Shown: positions 1-8,307 of the stretch, piece after piece | Layout of the letters: each line of letters begins with the position of its first letter | Numbering within the stretch: the first letter of the stretch is position 1 | Assembly: GCF_009208075.1 (NCBI RefSeq) | Contig: NZ_WFKJ01000005.1 | Coordinates: 1 to 64,000, forward strand | From: Poseidonibacter ostreae | GTDB lineage: Bacteria > Campylobacterota > Campylobacteria > Campylobacterales > Arcobacteraceae | Reading direction: 5' to 3' | Length of the DNA stretch: 64,000 nt | Notes under the pieces: model-generated | Database searches by the model: none | What the model saw: only the letters and a program-made list of their open reading frames with translations | What the model was told of the DNA's origin: nothing | Position numbers and translations under genes: made by a program

Positions 1-131
1 TCTTGTTTTAAATAGTGTTGAAAATTTTCAAGCTTTAAGGTTCCATTAGCAAGTTGTTGTACAAATTCATGTTTAATATAATCATCCCAATAAGGTTTTG
101 AATTTTTGATAAGATTTTGTGTGATAGTCAT
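1..131 (-). CDS. tenA: TenA-family thiaminase II / aminopyrimidine aminohydrolase, N-terminal fragment
   Basis: Only the first 43 codons lie in the window; the gene runs off the left edge. It starts at an ATG (129-131) preceded by a clear AAGGAGA ribosome site. The visible protein (MTITQNLIKNSKPYWDDYIK...HEFVQQLANGTL...FQHYLKQ) matches the TenA start pattern of a tryptophan and a 'H-F-V..-A-G-T-L....F..YL-Q' helix pair. TenA enzymes release or salvage the HMP pyrimidine half of thiamine. A TPP riboswitch directly upstream supports the call. The catalytic Cys and Glu are outside the window, so the exact TenA subclass cannot be judged. Confidence 0.8.
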   Translation of the reverse strand, partial: MTITQNLIKNSKPYWDDYIKHEFVQQLANGTLKLENFQHYLKQ

Positions 132-204
132 ATCTCTCCTTTAAATTCTTAAATACAAGATAAAGATAGACAAAATTTGAAGTATAAAAATACATTTGTA
201 AAAC

Positions 205-285
205 AAATCCCTACGCTAGAATTACCTAGATCAGGTTCAAAGGTCGAAGTTCAAAACTCCCTCTCAGCCTATTTATAAGCTCCCT
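205..285 (-). promoter_or_regulatory. TPP (THI-box) riboswitch
   Basis: Read on the minus strand, the stretch contains the two hallmark TPP aptamer blocks: GGCUGAGAGGGA (about 259-270), then ACCUGAUCUAGGUAAUUCUAG (about 216-236) followed by GCGUAGGGA. It precedes tenA by about 75 nt. A short hairpin, ATTTGT-TTT-ACAAAT (194-208), followed by a T-rich stretch may be the expression platform, but it is weak as a terminator. The riboswitch lies downstream of the ABC permease gene, so it controls tenA and not thiC or the transporter. Confidence 0.9.
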
Positions 286-332
286 ATATATTAAGAAATT
301 AAATCTTATCACAAAAAGAAATTTAAGTCAAT

Positions 333-1079
333 TTAATGTAAATGTGAAGCCCAAGGTATAAATTTCTTTGTTAGAAAATCAGTTAAAAAGTAGATACTTA
401 ATGTCATTATAACTAGTATAAAAAGTGCAGAAAACATTAAATCAATCTGCATTCTTGCATTTGCATGTAACATTAAATACCCAAGTCCTTTTGAAGAACC
501 AACCCATTCACCTATAACTGCTCCAATAGGTGCAATACAAACAGCTATTTTAAGTCCAGAGGCTAAAGAGGGCAAGCTTGCTTTAAATCGTACTTTAAAT
601 AGAGTTTGAAAAGCAGATAGTTTATATGTATGTGCTAGTTGAAGCCATTGTTTTGGTGTATTTTTTAGACCATCATAGCAAGCAGTTGTAATTGGAAAAT
701 ATATTATAATTACTGTCATAACTATTTTTGAAGCCATTCCATAACCAAACCATAAAACTAAAAGAGGTGCTATTGCAAATACTGGAATGGCTTGAGAGAT
801 TACGAGTATTGGAAGTAAATATTTTTCAATTTTTTTAAAATAAAGTAAGGTAAAAGCAGAACCCAGACCAAAAATACAACCAAGAATTATTCCAAGAATT
901 ATCTCTATTAGTGTAGTTTGGGTATGCTCCCAAAGTAAGCTATATTGATTTATTAATTGAGAAAATACATCTGTTGGTTTTGGAAGTATATAGTGTGGTA
1001 AATCAAAAATTACAATAATACTTTGCCACAAAATAAATAAAAATATAATAGGAAGTAGTATTTTAAAAAACTTTTTCAT
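333..1079 (-). CDS. ABC transporter permease, ThiX-like (thiamine pyrimidine precursor uptake)
   Basis: A 248-residue integral membrane protein of the SsuC/TauC/ThiX binding-protein-dependent permease family. About six hydrophobic helices are visible. The family motif EWVGSSKGLGYLM sits at about residue 190, after the cytoplasmic EAA-type loop (ASLPSLASGLKIAV). Its ATG overlaps the stop of the ATPase gene by 4 bp, so the two are translationally coupled. The substrate is inferred as HMP or a thiamine precursor only from the neighbours thiC, tenA and the TPP riboswitch; the same family also carries sulfonates and taurine. No binding protein (ThiY) is in the window; it could lie beyond tenA. Confidence 0.85.
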   Translation of the reverse strand: MKKFFKILLPIIFLFILWQSIIVIFDLPHYILPKPTDVFSQLINQYSLLWEHTQTTLIEIILGIILGCIFGLGSAFTLLYFKKIEKYLLPILVISQAIPVFAIAPLLVLWFGYGMASKIVMTVIIIYFPITTACYDGLKNTPKQWLQLAHTYKLSAFQTLFKVRFKASLPSLASGLKIAVCIAPIGAVIGEWVGSSKGLGYLMLHANARMQIDLMFSALFILVIMTLSIYFLTDFLTKKFIPWASHLH

Positions 1080-1813
1080 ACTTGACTTTCTTTATCTTGA
1101 AGTTTAGATATTAACTCATCTTGTAAATTCCATAGTTTTTCATTTGAAAGTTTATGAGGTAAATCTCCTTGTAAGGAAGCCACTTCTTCTAAAATAACTG
1201 GTTGATTTTTTAAAATATAAATATGATTTGCTAGTTTTATAGCTTCTTGTGGGTCATGAGTTACAAGTAAAATAGTTTTATCTTTTAACAAATGACAAGT
1301 TAAATCTTGTAGTTGAATTTTTGTAATTGCATCTAGTGCTGAAAAAGGTTCATCCATCAAAATAAAATTTGCATCTTGCATAAGTGTTCTTGCTAATGCA
1401 ACTCTTTGTTTTTGTCCACCTGATAATTCATAAGTTTTTTTATCTACGTGTTCAGACATATTTACTTGGCTTAAAAGTTCTTTTGCTTTTTGTAAAGTTT
1501 GCGCTGACTTGCTTCCTTTTAAATGATGATACAATTGTACATTATCTAAAATACTAAGCCAAGGATATAGTGAGTTTTCTTGACTAAGCCAAGCTATACT
1601 AACACCTTTTTTTAATACTATTTCCCCATTAGTGATATTTTCTTTTTCTAAATCAGCTATGCATCTAAGTAGGGTTGATTTTCCAACTCCTGAACTTCCT
1701 AGTAAGGCAGTACTTTTGTTTTCTAGAATATTAAAGTTTAGATTTTTAAATAGTTTTTTACCTTTAAAATCAAGGTTTAAATTTTGTATTTGAGCTATAA
1801 AGTTATTGTCCAT
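1076..1813 (-). CDS. ABC transporter ATP-binding protein, ThiZ-like
   Basis: A 245-residue ABC ATPase of the TauB/SsuB/ThiZ group that energises the permease encoded next. Walker A is LLGSSGVGKSTLL (about 37-49), the Q-loop is WLSQENSLYPWLS, the signature is LSGGQKQRVALAR, Walker B is FILMDEPFSALD and the H-loop is LLVTHDPQEA. All catalytic motifs are intact. It is first in its operon and divergent from thiC across a 161-bp gap. Assignment to thiamine-precursor uptake rests on neighbourhood, not on the sequence of this subunit. Confidence 0.88.
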   Translation of the reverse strand: MDNNFIAQIQNLNLDFKGKKLFKNLNFNILENKSTALLGSSGVGKSTLLRCIADLEKENITNGEIVLKKGVSIAWLSQENSLYPWLSILDNVQLYHHLKGSKSAQTLQKAKELLSQVNMSEHVDKKTYELSGGQKQRVALARTLMQDANFILMDEPFSALDAITKIQLQDLTCHLLKDKTILLVTHDPQEAIKLANHIYILKNQPVILEEVASLQGDLPHKLSNEKLWNLQDELISKLQDKESQV

Positions 1814-1974
1814 AGCTAATATAATATAATAAAAGAACTAAAAACATGTATCAAATATTAGCATTAATCATTGTAAATAAAATTATTCTCGATTATTAAG
1901 TTTCTCTAAAAATATTTTGATATACTCAAACTCAAAAATAAATAAAATAAACATATATTAATAGGATTTTAAAA

Positions 1975-3327
1975 ATGAGAGAATGGTTAGAAAATCATAA
2001 AGACGATAAAATTAGAACACAAATGTATTATGCAAAACAAGGTATCATTACTGGTGATATGGAGTATGTTGCAAAAGTTGAAAAAATTGATCCAGAGCTT
2101 GTACGAAGTGAGATTGAAAGAGGAAGATTAATTATTCCTGCAAACGTAAATCATAAACACCTAGTTCCAATGTCAATTGGAATTGCCTCATCATGTAAAA
2201 TTAATGCAAACATCGGTTCTTCTGCAGTTGCTTCAGATATTAATGGAGAAATTGAAAAAGTTGATGTATGTTTAAAATATGGTGCTGATACTATTATGGA
2301 TTTAAGTACAGGTGGAGATTTAGATGCTATTAGAACAGCTGTTGTAGAACATTCAACAGTACCTATTGGAACCGTTCCAATTTATCAAATTTTACATGAT
2401 TGTAAAGATAAGATTGAAGATTTATCTATTGATGTTATGTTAAAAGTTTTAGAAAAACAAGCACAACAAGGTGTTTCTTACTTTACAATTCACGCAGGTT
2501 TCCTACTTGAAAATATGCCAAATGTTGCAAAAAGAAAAATGGGAATAGTATCACGTGGTGGTTCTTTAATGGCTGCATGGATGATGCATTACCACAAAGA
2601 AAACCCATTTTATGAAGCATTTGATGATATTTTAGAAATCTGTGCTAAGTATGATGTTTCTTTATCTTTAGGTGATAGTTTAAGACCTGGATGTTTAGCT
2701 GATGCTTCAGATCCTGCTCAATTATCAGAACTTAAAGTTTTAGGTGAATTAACATTAAGAGCTTGGGAAAAAGATGTTCAAGTTATGATTGAAGGTCCTG
2801 GTCATGTTCCTTTAAATCAAATTGAAAGAAATATGAAGTTAGAAAAAGAGTATTGTCATGAAGCTCCTTTTTATATCTTAGGACCATTAGTAACTGATAT
2901 TGCTGCTGGTTATGACCATATTTCATCTGCAATTGGTGCAGCTGTTGGTGGATGGCATGGAGCTAGTATGTTATGTTATGTAACACCAAAAGAGCACTTA
3001 GGTTTACCAAATGCTAAAGATGTAAGAGAAGGTATTATTGCATATAAAATTGCTGCTCATGCTGCTGATATAGCAAGAGGTAGAAAAGGTGCAAGAGATA
3101 TTGATGATGAAATGTCTGATGCAAGATATGGTTTTGATTGGAATAAGCAATTTGAACTTTGTTTAGACCCTGAGAGAGCTAAAGAGTATCATGATGAAAC
3201 TCTTCCTCAAGATGTATTTAAAGAAGCTGAGTTTTGTTCTATGTGTGGACCAAAATTTTGTTCATATAAAATTACACAAAAAATTGTTTCTGAACATGGT
3301 GAAGCAATGAAAAGTATTGGTGAATAA
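1975..3327 (+). CDS. thiC: Phosphomethylpyrimidine synthase ThiC
   Basis: A radical-SAM enzyme that rearranges aminoimidazole ribotide to HMP-phosphate, the pyrimidine half of thiamine. At 450 residues it is the short form without the N-terminal extension of the roughly 630-residue enterobacterial enzyme. The unusual C-terminal cluster motif CSMCGPKFC (C421, C424, C429) is present, as are core blocks such as [23 protein letters not shown] and [13 protein letters not shown] promoter-like TATACT lies near 1922. I find no TPP aptamer in the upstream 160 bp, unlike many bacterial thiC genes. It is convergent with apbE. Confidence 0.97.
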   Translation: MREWLENHKDDKIRTQMYYAKQGIITGDMEYVAKVEKIDPELVRSEIERGRLIIPANVNHKHLVPMSIGIASSCKINANIGSSAVASDINGEIEKVDVCLKYGADTIMDLSTGGDLDAIRTAVVEHSTVPIGTVPIYQILHDCKDKIEDLSIDVMLKVLEKQAQQGVSYFTIHAGFLLENMPNVAKRKMGIVSRGGSLMAAWMMHYHKENPFYEAFDDILEICAKYDVSLSLGDSLRPGCLADASDPAQLSELKVLGELTLRAWEKDVQVMIEGPGHVPLNQIERNMKLEKEYCHEAPFYILGPLVTDIAAGYDHISSAIGAAVGGWHGASMLCYVTPKEHLGLPNAKDVREGIIAYKIAAHAADIARGRKGARDIDDEMSDARYGFDWNKQFELCLDPERAKEYHDETLPQDVFKEAEFCSMCGPKFCSYKITQKIVSEHGEAMKSIGE

Positions 3328-3338
3328 TCACTAATACT

Positions 3339-4274
3339 TTAAGAAGTATATATCTCAATATTGGGATATATATTTTTTAATTTCTTACTTTTTTCTTTAG
3401 GCATTACACAAAAAGCTGTGGCTAATGCATCTGCTAGCATTGCATTTTCTGCTTTTACCGTAACTGCTTTTATATAGTTTGCACTTGTTCCCGTTTTCGT
3501 ATCAAATAAATGATGATACTTTTTATTAAATTTTGTGCCATAGCCACCTGAACTTGCCATTGCATTATTATTTAGTTTTAAATATTTGATATCTTTTAAA
3601 TAGGGAGTTGCAATATTCCAGTCTCTATTATTTTTATGGCCACCTATGCTATTAAACTCTCCTAAATTTATAAGGACATTTTTAAAGCCTCTTTGTTCTA
3701 AAATATTTGTAATTCTATCTGTTATATATCCTTGAGCAATACCATTTAGAGTGATTTTCATATCTTTTATTTTAAAATTTATTTCTTTTTTATTTATGAT
3801 TATATTTTTATAAGATACTAACTTTGAAGCTTTTTTAATATATTTTTTAAGGTTTTTATCATTGCCTTTTGTTTTAAAAGCCTTGTCATGTGCTAGCCAT
3901 AAAGGCTGAACTGTAACATCAAAGGCTCCATTTGTCTTTTCAGATATTTCATGTGCAAAAGTTAATACTTCAACTAACTCTTTTGGTGGATTTTCTAAAA
4001 CACCATATTTATTTAATTTTGAGATTGAAGAGTTTTTATCAAATAGACTAAATATATTTTCTAATCTTTTAATCTCGTTAATGCAAGTTTTTAAACTTTC
4101 CTTTGCATAATATCTATCTTCATGAAATAGTGTCATCTTGGATTCTGCTCCAAGTGCAACTCCACTCCATACTACTTCTTTACTATTATCTGCATTTAAT
4201 TTATTAAAAGGTAGAGAAAGACTTAAAGAACTAGCTGCTATTGTTAAAAACTTTCTTCTTGAAATTTTAGCCAT
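3339..4274 (-). CDS. apbE: FAD:protein FMN transferase ApbE (NosX-like)
   Basis: Covalently attaches FMN to a threonine of exported flavoproteins. I start it at the internal ATG at 4274 and not at the longer frame opening at 4322. That ATG has a GGAGA ribosome site and gives MAKISRRKFLTIAASSLSL, a twin-arginine export signal, for a protein of about 311 residues. ApbE blocks visible include LFDKNSSISKLN, GAFDVTVQPLW, LNGIAQGYITD and a 'NAMLADALATAF' metal and substrate region. It overlaps the end of the NosR-like gene by 8 bp, so the FMN-domain protein next door is its obvious target. The pairing resembles nosR/nosX, but no nosZ is nearby. Confidence 0.93.
   Translation of the reverse strand: MAKISRRKFLTIAASSLSLSLPFNKLNADNSKEVVWSGVALGAESKMTLFHEDRYYAKESLKTCINEIKRLENIFSLFDKNSSISKLNKYGVLENPPKELVEVLTFAHEISEKTNGAFDVTVQPLWLAHDKAFKTKGNDKNLKKYIKKASKLVSYKNIIINKKEINFKIKDMKITLNGIAQGYITDRITNILEQRGFKNVLINLGEFNSIGGHKNNRDWNIATPYLKDIKYLKLNNNAMASSGGYGTKFNKKYHHLFDTKTGTSANYIKAVTVKAENAMLADALATAFCVMPKEKSKKLKNIYPNIEIYTS
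3347..3378 (+). terminator. Rho-independent terminator of thiC
   Basis: Stem TATATATC (3347-3354) pairs with GATATATA (3365-3372), is extended inward by a few pairs, and is followed by six T residues (3373-3378). It lies inside the 3' end of the convergent apbE coding sequence, so the terminator and the end of apbE share the same DNA. Confidence 0.65.
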
Positions 4275-6321
4275 TTGTTTTTCTCCAATCTTTGATTTGC
4301 ATATCTTTCTCTTTTTTTGCATCTTTTTTTAATATCTTACAAAGGTCTGCATCACTATATATTTGAACACAGTCTAAACACTGAAAACACTCAGCATATT
4401 TTATATCACCACTTTTTTTATCTATTGCTTGATAGTTACAGCTTTTATGACAGTTATTACAAGGGTTCCCACACTCAAATCTTCTTGGTAACCAATTTAA
4501 TGTTTGTAATCTTCCCATTAATGAAAGAAAAGCTCCTAATGGACAGAAGTATCTACAAAAGCCTTTAAATAAGAACATTCCTAAAACCAACCAAAATAGT
4601 GCATAAACAACATAAGGCCATTGTCTATCAAATACTAATGTAATTGAAGTTTTAAAAGGCTCTATTTCTATTAAATATTCAGTAATATTTGGTGCAAAAA
4701 TAGCTGAAAGTATTAAAGAAGCAAGTACAATGTACTTGATATATACTAGTTTAGAATTTAGATTCTCTGAAAATCTAATTCTTGGAAACTTTAACATTCT
4801 TCCTATATAGTGTGAGAATTCTTGTAAAACACCATAGGGACATAACCAGCCACAAAAAGTTCCTCTACCCCAAATAGCTAATGATATTAAAACGAAGAAC
4901 CAAATTATAAGAGAGAATGGGTCATATAATAAAAATTGTAAACTTTGAGAATTTAATACTGCTTTTACTAAACCTAAAATAGTAACCATACTAAGTTGAC
5001 CTTGCCCATACCAACCTATAAAAAATAGTGTGATTAAAAGAAGAAAACTTCTTTTATATCGTAGATTTTTTAATACTACTTGGTATTTAAAAAGAATTAT
5101 AAAAAGTCCTATTAATAGTAGAGTTAGGATTATGAGTTTCTCTTTTTGCTCATAAATTGATGAAAGCCAAAGAGGAGTCTCTTTTACTTTTTGCTTTATA
5201 TCAAAATACTTTTTATCTATATGTACATCTAAACTTAAATTTTTTATAACAGGAGTTGAATATAAAGTTCCATTTCCTCTTACTACTTTTGCATTTAATA
5301 TCCAAGGGCTTGAAGGATCAAAATCAAATCTTTTATCCACTTGTAAAATTAGGGATTGATCAAACTGTGGTATACCATCTAATAGATTAATCTCATAGTC
5401 CCCATCTCTAATATTTAAAGCAAAGCCCTCTTGTTGTATTTCTAAAGTATCTGGTGAAGTATTTCTTACAAAGTCATCACTTAAAATTTGATGTTCACCA
5501 TTTGCAAGAATAAGTATTGCTTCTTCTGTTTCTAAAATCTGGCCATCTAATTCATCTTGTGTAGATTGTTTTATCAGGTTTTTTGCAATAGATGGAATAG
5601 TTAAATCAGCTACATAAAGGTCTAAAAAAAGTTCACTTCTCTCATCATCTAAAAGTTCATTCTTGTATTCACTATTTATAAATAGCTTTTCTGCTTCTTC
5701 TTTTGTAACTCTTAAATTCTTAACTAGGTTTTTATCTAATAAACTTTTCCAAGTGTGTTTTTCTAATAAATCTTTTTTAGGATGGGATATTTCTTTTGGA
5801 GCAACTCCTGATAATTTTTCTTTAGCAATTTTAATACTTGAGGCTAAGATACTGTCATTTGCAATTTTTACAGATGCAGTTGCTTTACTTACTCCATCGA
5901 GGTATACAGTGTTTCCAGAACTTTTTAAATCTCCAACTTTTATACTATTTTTTAAAGATTTATTTTTATATTGTTGTAAAAATTCAACAAAAGGAAGAAC
6001 ACCTAGGCCTGATACGAAAACTGGTTCATCTTGCTCTAAAAGTTGTACGTCTAAAAAATTACCTTCTATATCCATTTGAACAAGCATATTCATTTTCCCA
6101 CCAGAAAAACCTGCAATTGGTGCTAAATCAAAAGTTTCGAATATAAATGAATGAAGTTCTTTATTTTTATCTAATATTTCCCACATAGGAAGAGTTTCAT
6201 CTTTCTTCCCTATACTCATAGATTTATCAATGAATTTTGTTAGTTCATCTTTTGTCATAGAAGCTTGGATGTTATTAAAAGATACAAGTATAAAAAATGT
6301 TATTAAAATTAAACGAAACAT
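4267..6321 (-). CDS. NosR/NirI-family membrane flavo-iron-sulfur protein
   Basis: A 684-residue protein. It has a signal peptide (1-20), then a periplasmic FMN-binding domain (about 70-175) whose attachment motif reads SKAT (S145-T148) where many homologues have SGAT. A periplasmic beta-rich region and at least five membrane helices (from about 390) follow. The iron-sulfur motifs come last: CGWLCP, CRYFCP, CGNPCNNCHKSC and CFQCLDC. This is the NosR architecture. NosR-type proteins pass electrons from the quinone pool to a periplasmic partner such as N2O reductase. No nos genes are in this window, so the true electron acceptor is unknown. The gene is translationally coupled to apbE. Confidence 0.85.
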   Translation of the reverse strand: MFRLILITFFILVSFNNIQASMTKDELTKFIDKSMSIGKKDETLPMWEILDKNKELHSFIFETFDLAPIAGFSGGKMNMLVQMDIEGNFLDVQLLEQDEPVFVSGLGVLPFVEFLQQYKNKSLKNSIKVGDLKSSGNTVYLDGVSKATASVKIANDSILASSIKIAKEKLSGVAPKEISHPKKDLLEKHTWKSLLDKNLVKNLRVTKEEAEKLFINSEYKNELLDDERSELFLDLYVADLTIPSIAKNLIKQSTQDELDGQILETEEAILILANGEHQILSDDFVRNTSPDTLEIQQEGFALNIRDGDYEINLLDGIPQFDQSLILQVDKRFDFDPSSPWILNAKVVRGNGTLYSTPVIKNLSLDVHIDKKYFDIKQKVKETPLWLSSIYEQKEKLIILTLLLIGLFIILFKYQVVLKNLRYKRSFLLLITLFFIGWYGQGQLSMVTILGLVKAVLNSQSLQFLLYDPFSLIIWFFVLISLAIWGRGTFCGWLCPYGVLQEFSHYIGRMLKFPRIRFSENLNSKLVYIKYIVLASLILSAIFAPNITEYLIEIEPFKTSITLVFDRQWPYVVYALFWLVLGMFLFKGFCRYFCPLGAFLSLMGRLQTLNWLPRRFECGNPCNNCHKSCNYQAIDKKSGDIKYAECFQCLDCVQIYSDADLCKILKKDAKKEKDMQIKDWRKTNG

Positions 6322-6397
6322 GATACCTCTTTAGTTTTTTTAAGTAAATAAAGAGTATATAATATGAATATAGCTTAGGATTAGCGATAATTGAAAA

Positions 6398-6419
6398 ATT
6401 GTTCTTTAATTAAGACAAT
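6398..6419. promoter_or_regulatory. Imperfect inverted repeat between nosR-like gene and mrp
   Basis: ATTGT (6398-6402) and ACAAT (6415-6419) flank a 12-bp AT-rich centre in the divergent 155-bp gap. The geometry resembles a dimeric regulator site upstream of the nosR-like gene. Its similarity to an FNR/CRP site is only partial, so I make no regulator assignment. Confidence 0.25.
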
Positions 6420-6476
6420 AATTATCCTATTTTAATTATAATACAAAAAATATAAATATAATAAAGGAAATTTTCT

Positions 6477-7676
6477 ATGGCAAATATCGAAGATATTAAA
6501 AAAGAACTAGAGAAAGTAAAATATCCTGGTTTCGCAAAATCTATCGTAGAGTTTGGTTTTGTAAAAGATGTAAAGGTTGAGGGTTCAAACTGTTTAGTTA
6601 CTCTTGATATTACATCAACAGCAGCAGATGTTGAAACACAATTAACTAAAGAAGTTACAGCATGTTTAAGTGCTATTGGAATGAATGCAACATTAAATTT
6701 CAATAAGCCTCAAGCTCCAAAACAAAGTAGTAATACTGTAAGTGGAACAAATATTGCTCCACAAATTAAGAAAATTGTAATGGTAAGTAGTGGAAAAGGT
6801 GGAGTTGGTAAATCAACTACTACTGTTAACTTAGCAGTAGCAGCTGCAATGCAAGGTAAAAAAGTTGGTATCTTAGATGCTGATATTTATGGTCCAAATA
6901 TCCCTCGAATGATGGGTTTAAATGGTAAAGAAGTTGAAGTAATTGGTGATAAAGCTAAGCCATTAAATGCATACGGTGTTGATGTAATGTCAATGGGTGT
7001 ATTAATGGAAGAAGGTCAAGCTGTAATCTGGAGAGGTTCTATGATTATGAAAGCTATTCAACAATTATTAAGAGATATTTTATGGGAAAACTTAGATATC
7101 TTATTTATTGATATGCCTCCAGGAACTGGTGATGCTCAATTAACATTAGCACAAAGTGTACCTGTTGCAGCAGGAATCAATGTTACAACTCCTCAACATG
7201 TTGCTTTAGATGATTCTAGAAGATCATTAGATATGTTTGAAAAATTACATATTCCAGTAGCTGGTGTAGTTGAAAATATGAGTGGATTTATTTGTCCATC
7301 ATGTAATACTGAGTCAGATATTTTTGGAATGGGTACATGTGATGCATTAGCTGATCAATATAATACTCAAGTATTAGGTTCTTTACCAATTGAACCTGCT
7401 ATTAGAGAAGGTGGAGATGCTGGTAAGCCAATCGTATATTTTGCACCTGAAAGTGTTTCTGCAAAAAGATATATGGAAGCAGCAGCTAAAGTTATTGCTT
7501 TTGTAGATGCTATTGATGATGACAGAACTAATGAAGATATTCAACCAACAACTCCTCCTGGAGTAAGTGCTTGTTCAACTACAGCAGCAGCTCCAAAAGC
7601 TGAGGCAAGTTCTGGATGTTGTTCTTCAACTCCTAAAGACGCAGCACCTAAACAAGGTGGATGTGGTTGTAATTAA
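6477..7676 (+). CDS. mrp: Mrp/NBP35-family Fe-S cluster carrier ATPase
   Basis: A 399-residue P-loop protein that carries and delivers iron-sulfur clusters. It has an N-terminal MIP18/DUF59 domain (about 1-85) and a deviant Walker A, SSGKGGVGKST (about 103-113). DADIYGPNIPRMMG and FIDMPPGTGDAQLT follow, then the cluster-bridging CPSC motif in GFICPSCNTES. The start has an AAGGAAA ribosome site. A low-complexity C-terminal tail of about 40 residues carries five cysteines and ends GGCGCN, an extension not needed for the core fold. A strong terminator follows, so it is probably monocistronic. Confidence 0.95.
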   Translation: MANIEDIKKELEKVKYPGFAKSIVEFGFVKDVKVEGSNCLVTLDITSTAADVETQLTKEVTACLSAIGMNATLNFNKPQAPKQSSNTVSGTNIAPQIKKIVMVSSGKGGVGKSTTTVNLAVAAAMQGKKVGILDADIYGPNIPRMMGLNGKEVEVIGDKAKPLNAYGVDVMSMGVLMEEGQAVIWRGSMIMKAIQQLLRDILWENLDILFIDMPPGTGDAQLTLAQSVPVAAGINVTTPQHVALDDSRRSLDMFEKLHIPVAGVVENMSGFICPSCNTESDIFGMGTCDALADQYNTQVLGSLPIEPAIREGGDAGKPIVYFAPESVSAKRYMEAAAKVIAFVDAIDDDRTNEDIQPTTPPGVSACSTTAAAPKAEASSGCCSSTPKDAAPKQGGCGCN

Positions 7677-7715
7677 TAGGCTATAGTTTATAGCAAAATA
7701 TATAAATCATAAAAG

Positions 7716-7745
7716 AGGGGAGATATTTAGTATCTCCCCTTTTTT
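7716..7745 (+). terminator. Rho-independent terminator of mrp
   Basis: AGGGGAGATA (7716-7725) pairs perfectly with TATCTCCCCT (7731-7740) across a TTTAG loop and runs into six T residues. Confidence 0.92.
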
Positions 7746-7822
7746 AATGCTTAAAATTCATGATAAAGACTCACTACACAAAGAGTAAACGAACCCTTTA
7801 CGTAAGCTTCACAAAGAAATCC

Positions 7823-7828
7823 TATAAT
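7823..7828 (+). promoter_or_regulatory. Probable -10 element of the exported repeat-protein gene
   Basis: TATAAT sits 45 bp before the ATG of the repeat-protein gene, with an AAGGA ribosome site at about 7860-7864. No convincing -35 is seen. An imperfect GTAAA...TTTAC inverted repeat (about 7785-7801) lies upstream. Confidence 0.5.
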
Positions 7829-7872
7829 TCAACTACAAAATATAAAACAATATAAAATTAAGGATTTTAAAA

Positions 7873-8229
7873 ATGAAAAAATTAACAACAACAATTATAG
7901 GATTAAGTTTAGTAGTAGGTAGTGCATTAAGTGCAAATGATAATTTCGCAAGTTTTTACCCTCTTGAGAATAACGATACTCCATCTTATTTATTAGATAA
8001 TAGCAAAGTAGAAGCTTATCAAACATTATCAAAAGCATCAACACAAGATAATACATTTGCATCTTTTTATCCACTTGAAAACAATGATACACCAGATTAT
8101 TTAGCAAGCTTTAGTGATAACAAAGGTGAAGTTTTTCAAACACTTGCAAAAAGTTCAATTGAACATTGTACTTTAACTGCTTTTTATCCAGAAGAAAATG
8201 TAGATACTAGAGTTCAAACTTCTTGTTAA
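7873..8229 (+). CDS. Small exported protein of unknown function with three FYP-x-EN-x-DT repeats
   Basis: 118 residues, family not recognised. A clean signal peptide (MKKLTTTIIGLSLVVGSALSA, 1-21) predicts export to the periplasm. The mature part is three repeats of about 37-39 residues: FASFYPLENNDTP at 25-37, the identical block at 62-74, and a shortened LTAFYPEENVDT at 101-112. The spacers also match (YQTLSKAS against FQTLAKSS). Two cysteines, C99 and C118, fall only in the last repeat and could form a disulfide. The gene has its own promoter-like TATAAT, a ribosome site and a terminator, so it appears to be an independent and probably well-expressed unit. Confidence 0.85.
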   Translation: MKKLTTTIIGLSLVVGSALSANDNFASFYPLENNDTPSYLLDNSKVEAYQTLSKASTQDNTFASFYPLENNDTPDYLASFSDNKGEVFQTLAKSSIEHCTLTAFYPEENVDTRVQTSC

Positions 8230-8250
8230 TCACTTAGAAGATTAAAGATT

Positions 8251-8287
8251 AAAAAAAAGGGAAGATAATAAATATCTTCCCTTTTTT
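8251..8287. terminator. Bidirectional terminator between the repeat protein and hisIE
   Basis: GGGAAGATA (8259-8267) and TATCTTCCC (8273-8281) form a perfect stem. An A-run on the left and a T-run on the right let it terminate transcripts from both converging genes. Confidence 0.88.
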
Positions 8288-8307
8288 AGTTTTTAGTAAA
8301 ATATAAA

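Noticed and set aside
4275-4322. N-terminal extension of apbE (start at 4322)
   Set aside because: The internal ATG has a ribosome site and places the twin-arginine motif at the N-terminus.
5663-6146. Two overlapping plus-strand ORFs of 138 and 102 residues
   Set aside because: They lie wholly inside the NosR-like gene on the other strand, have low-complexity Ser/Phe/Leu composition, and lack ribosome sites.
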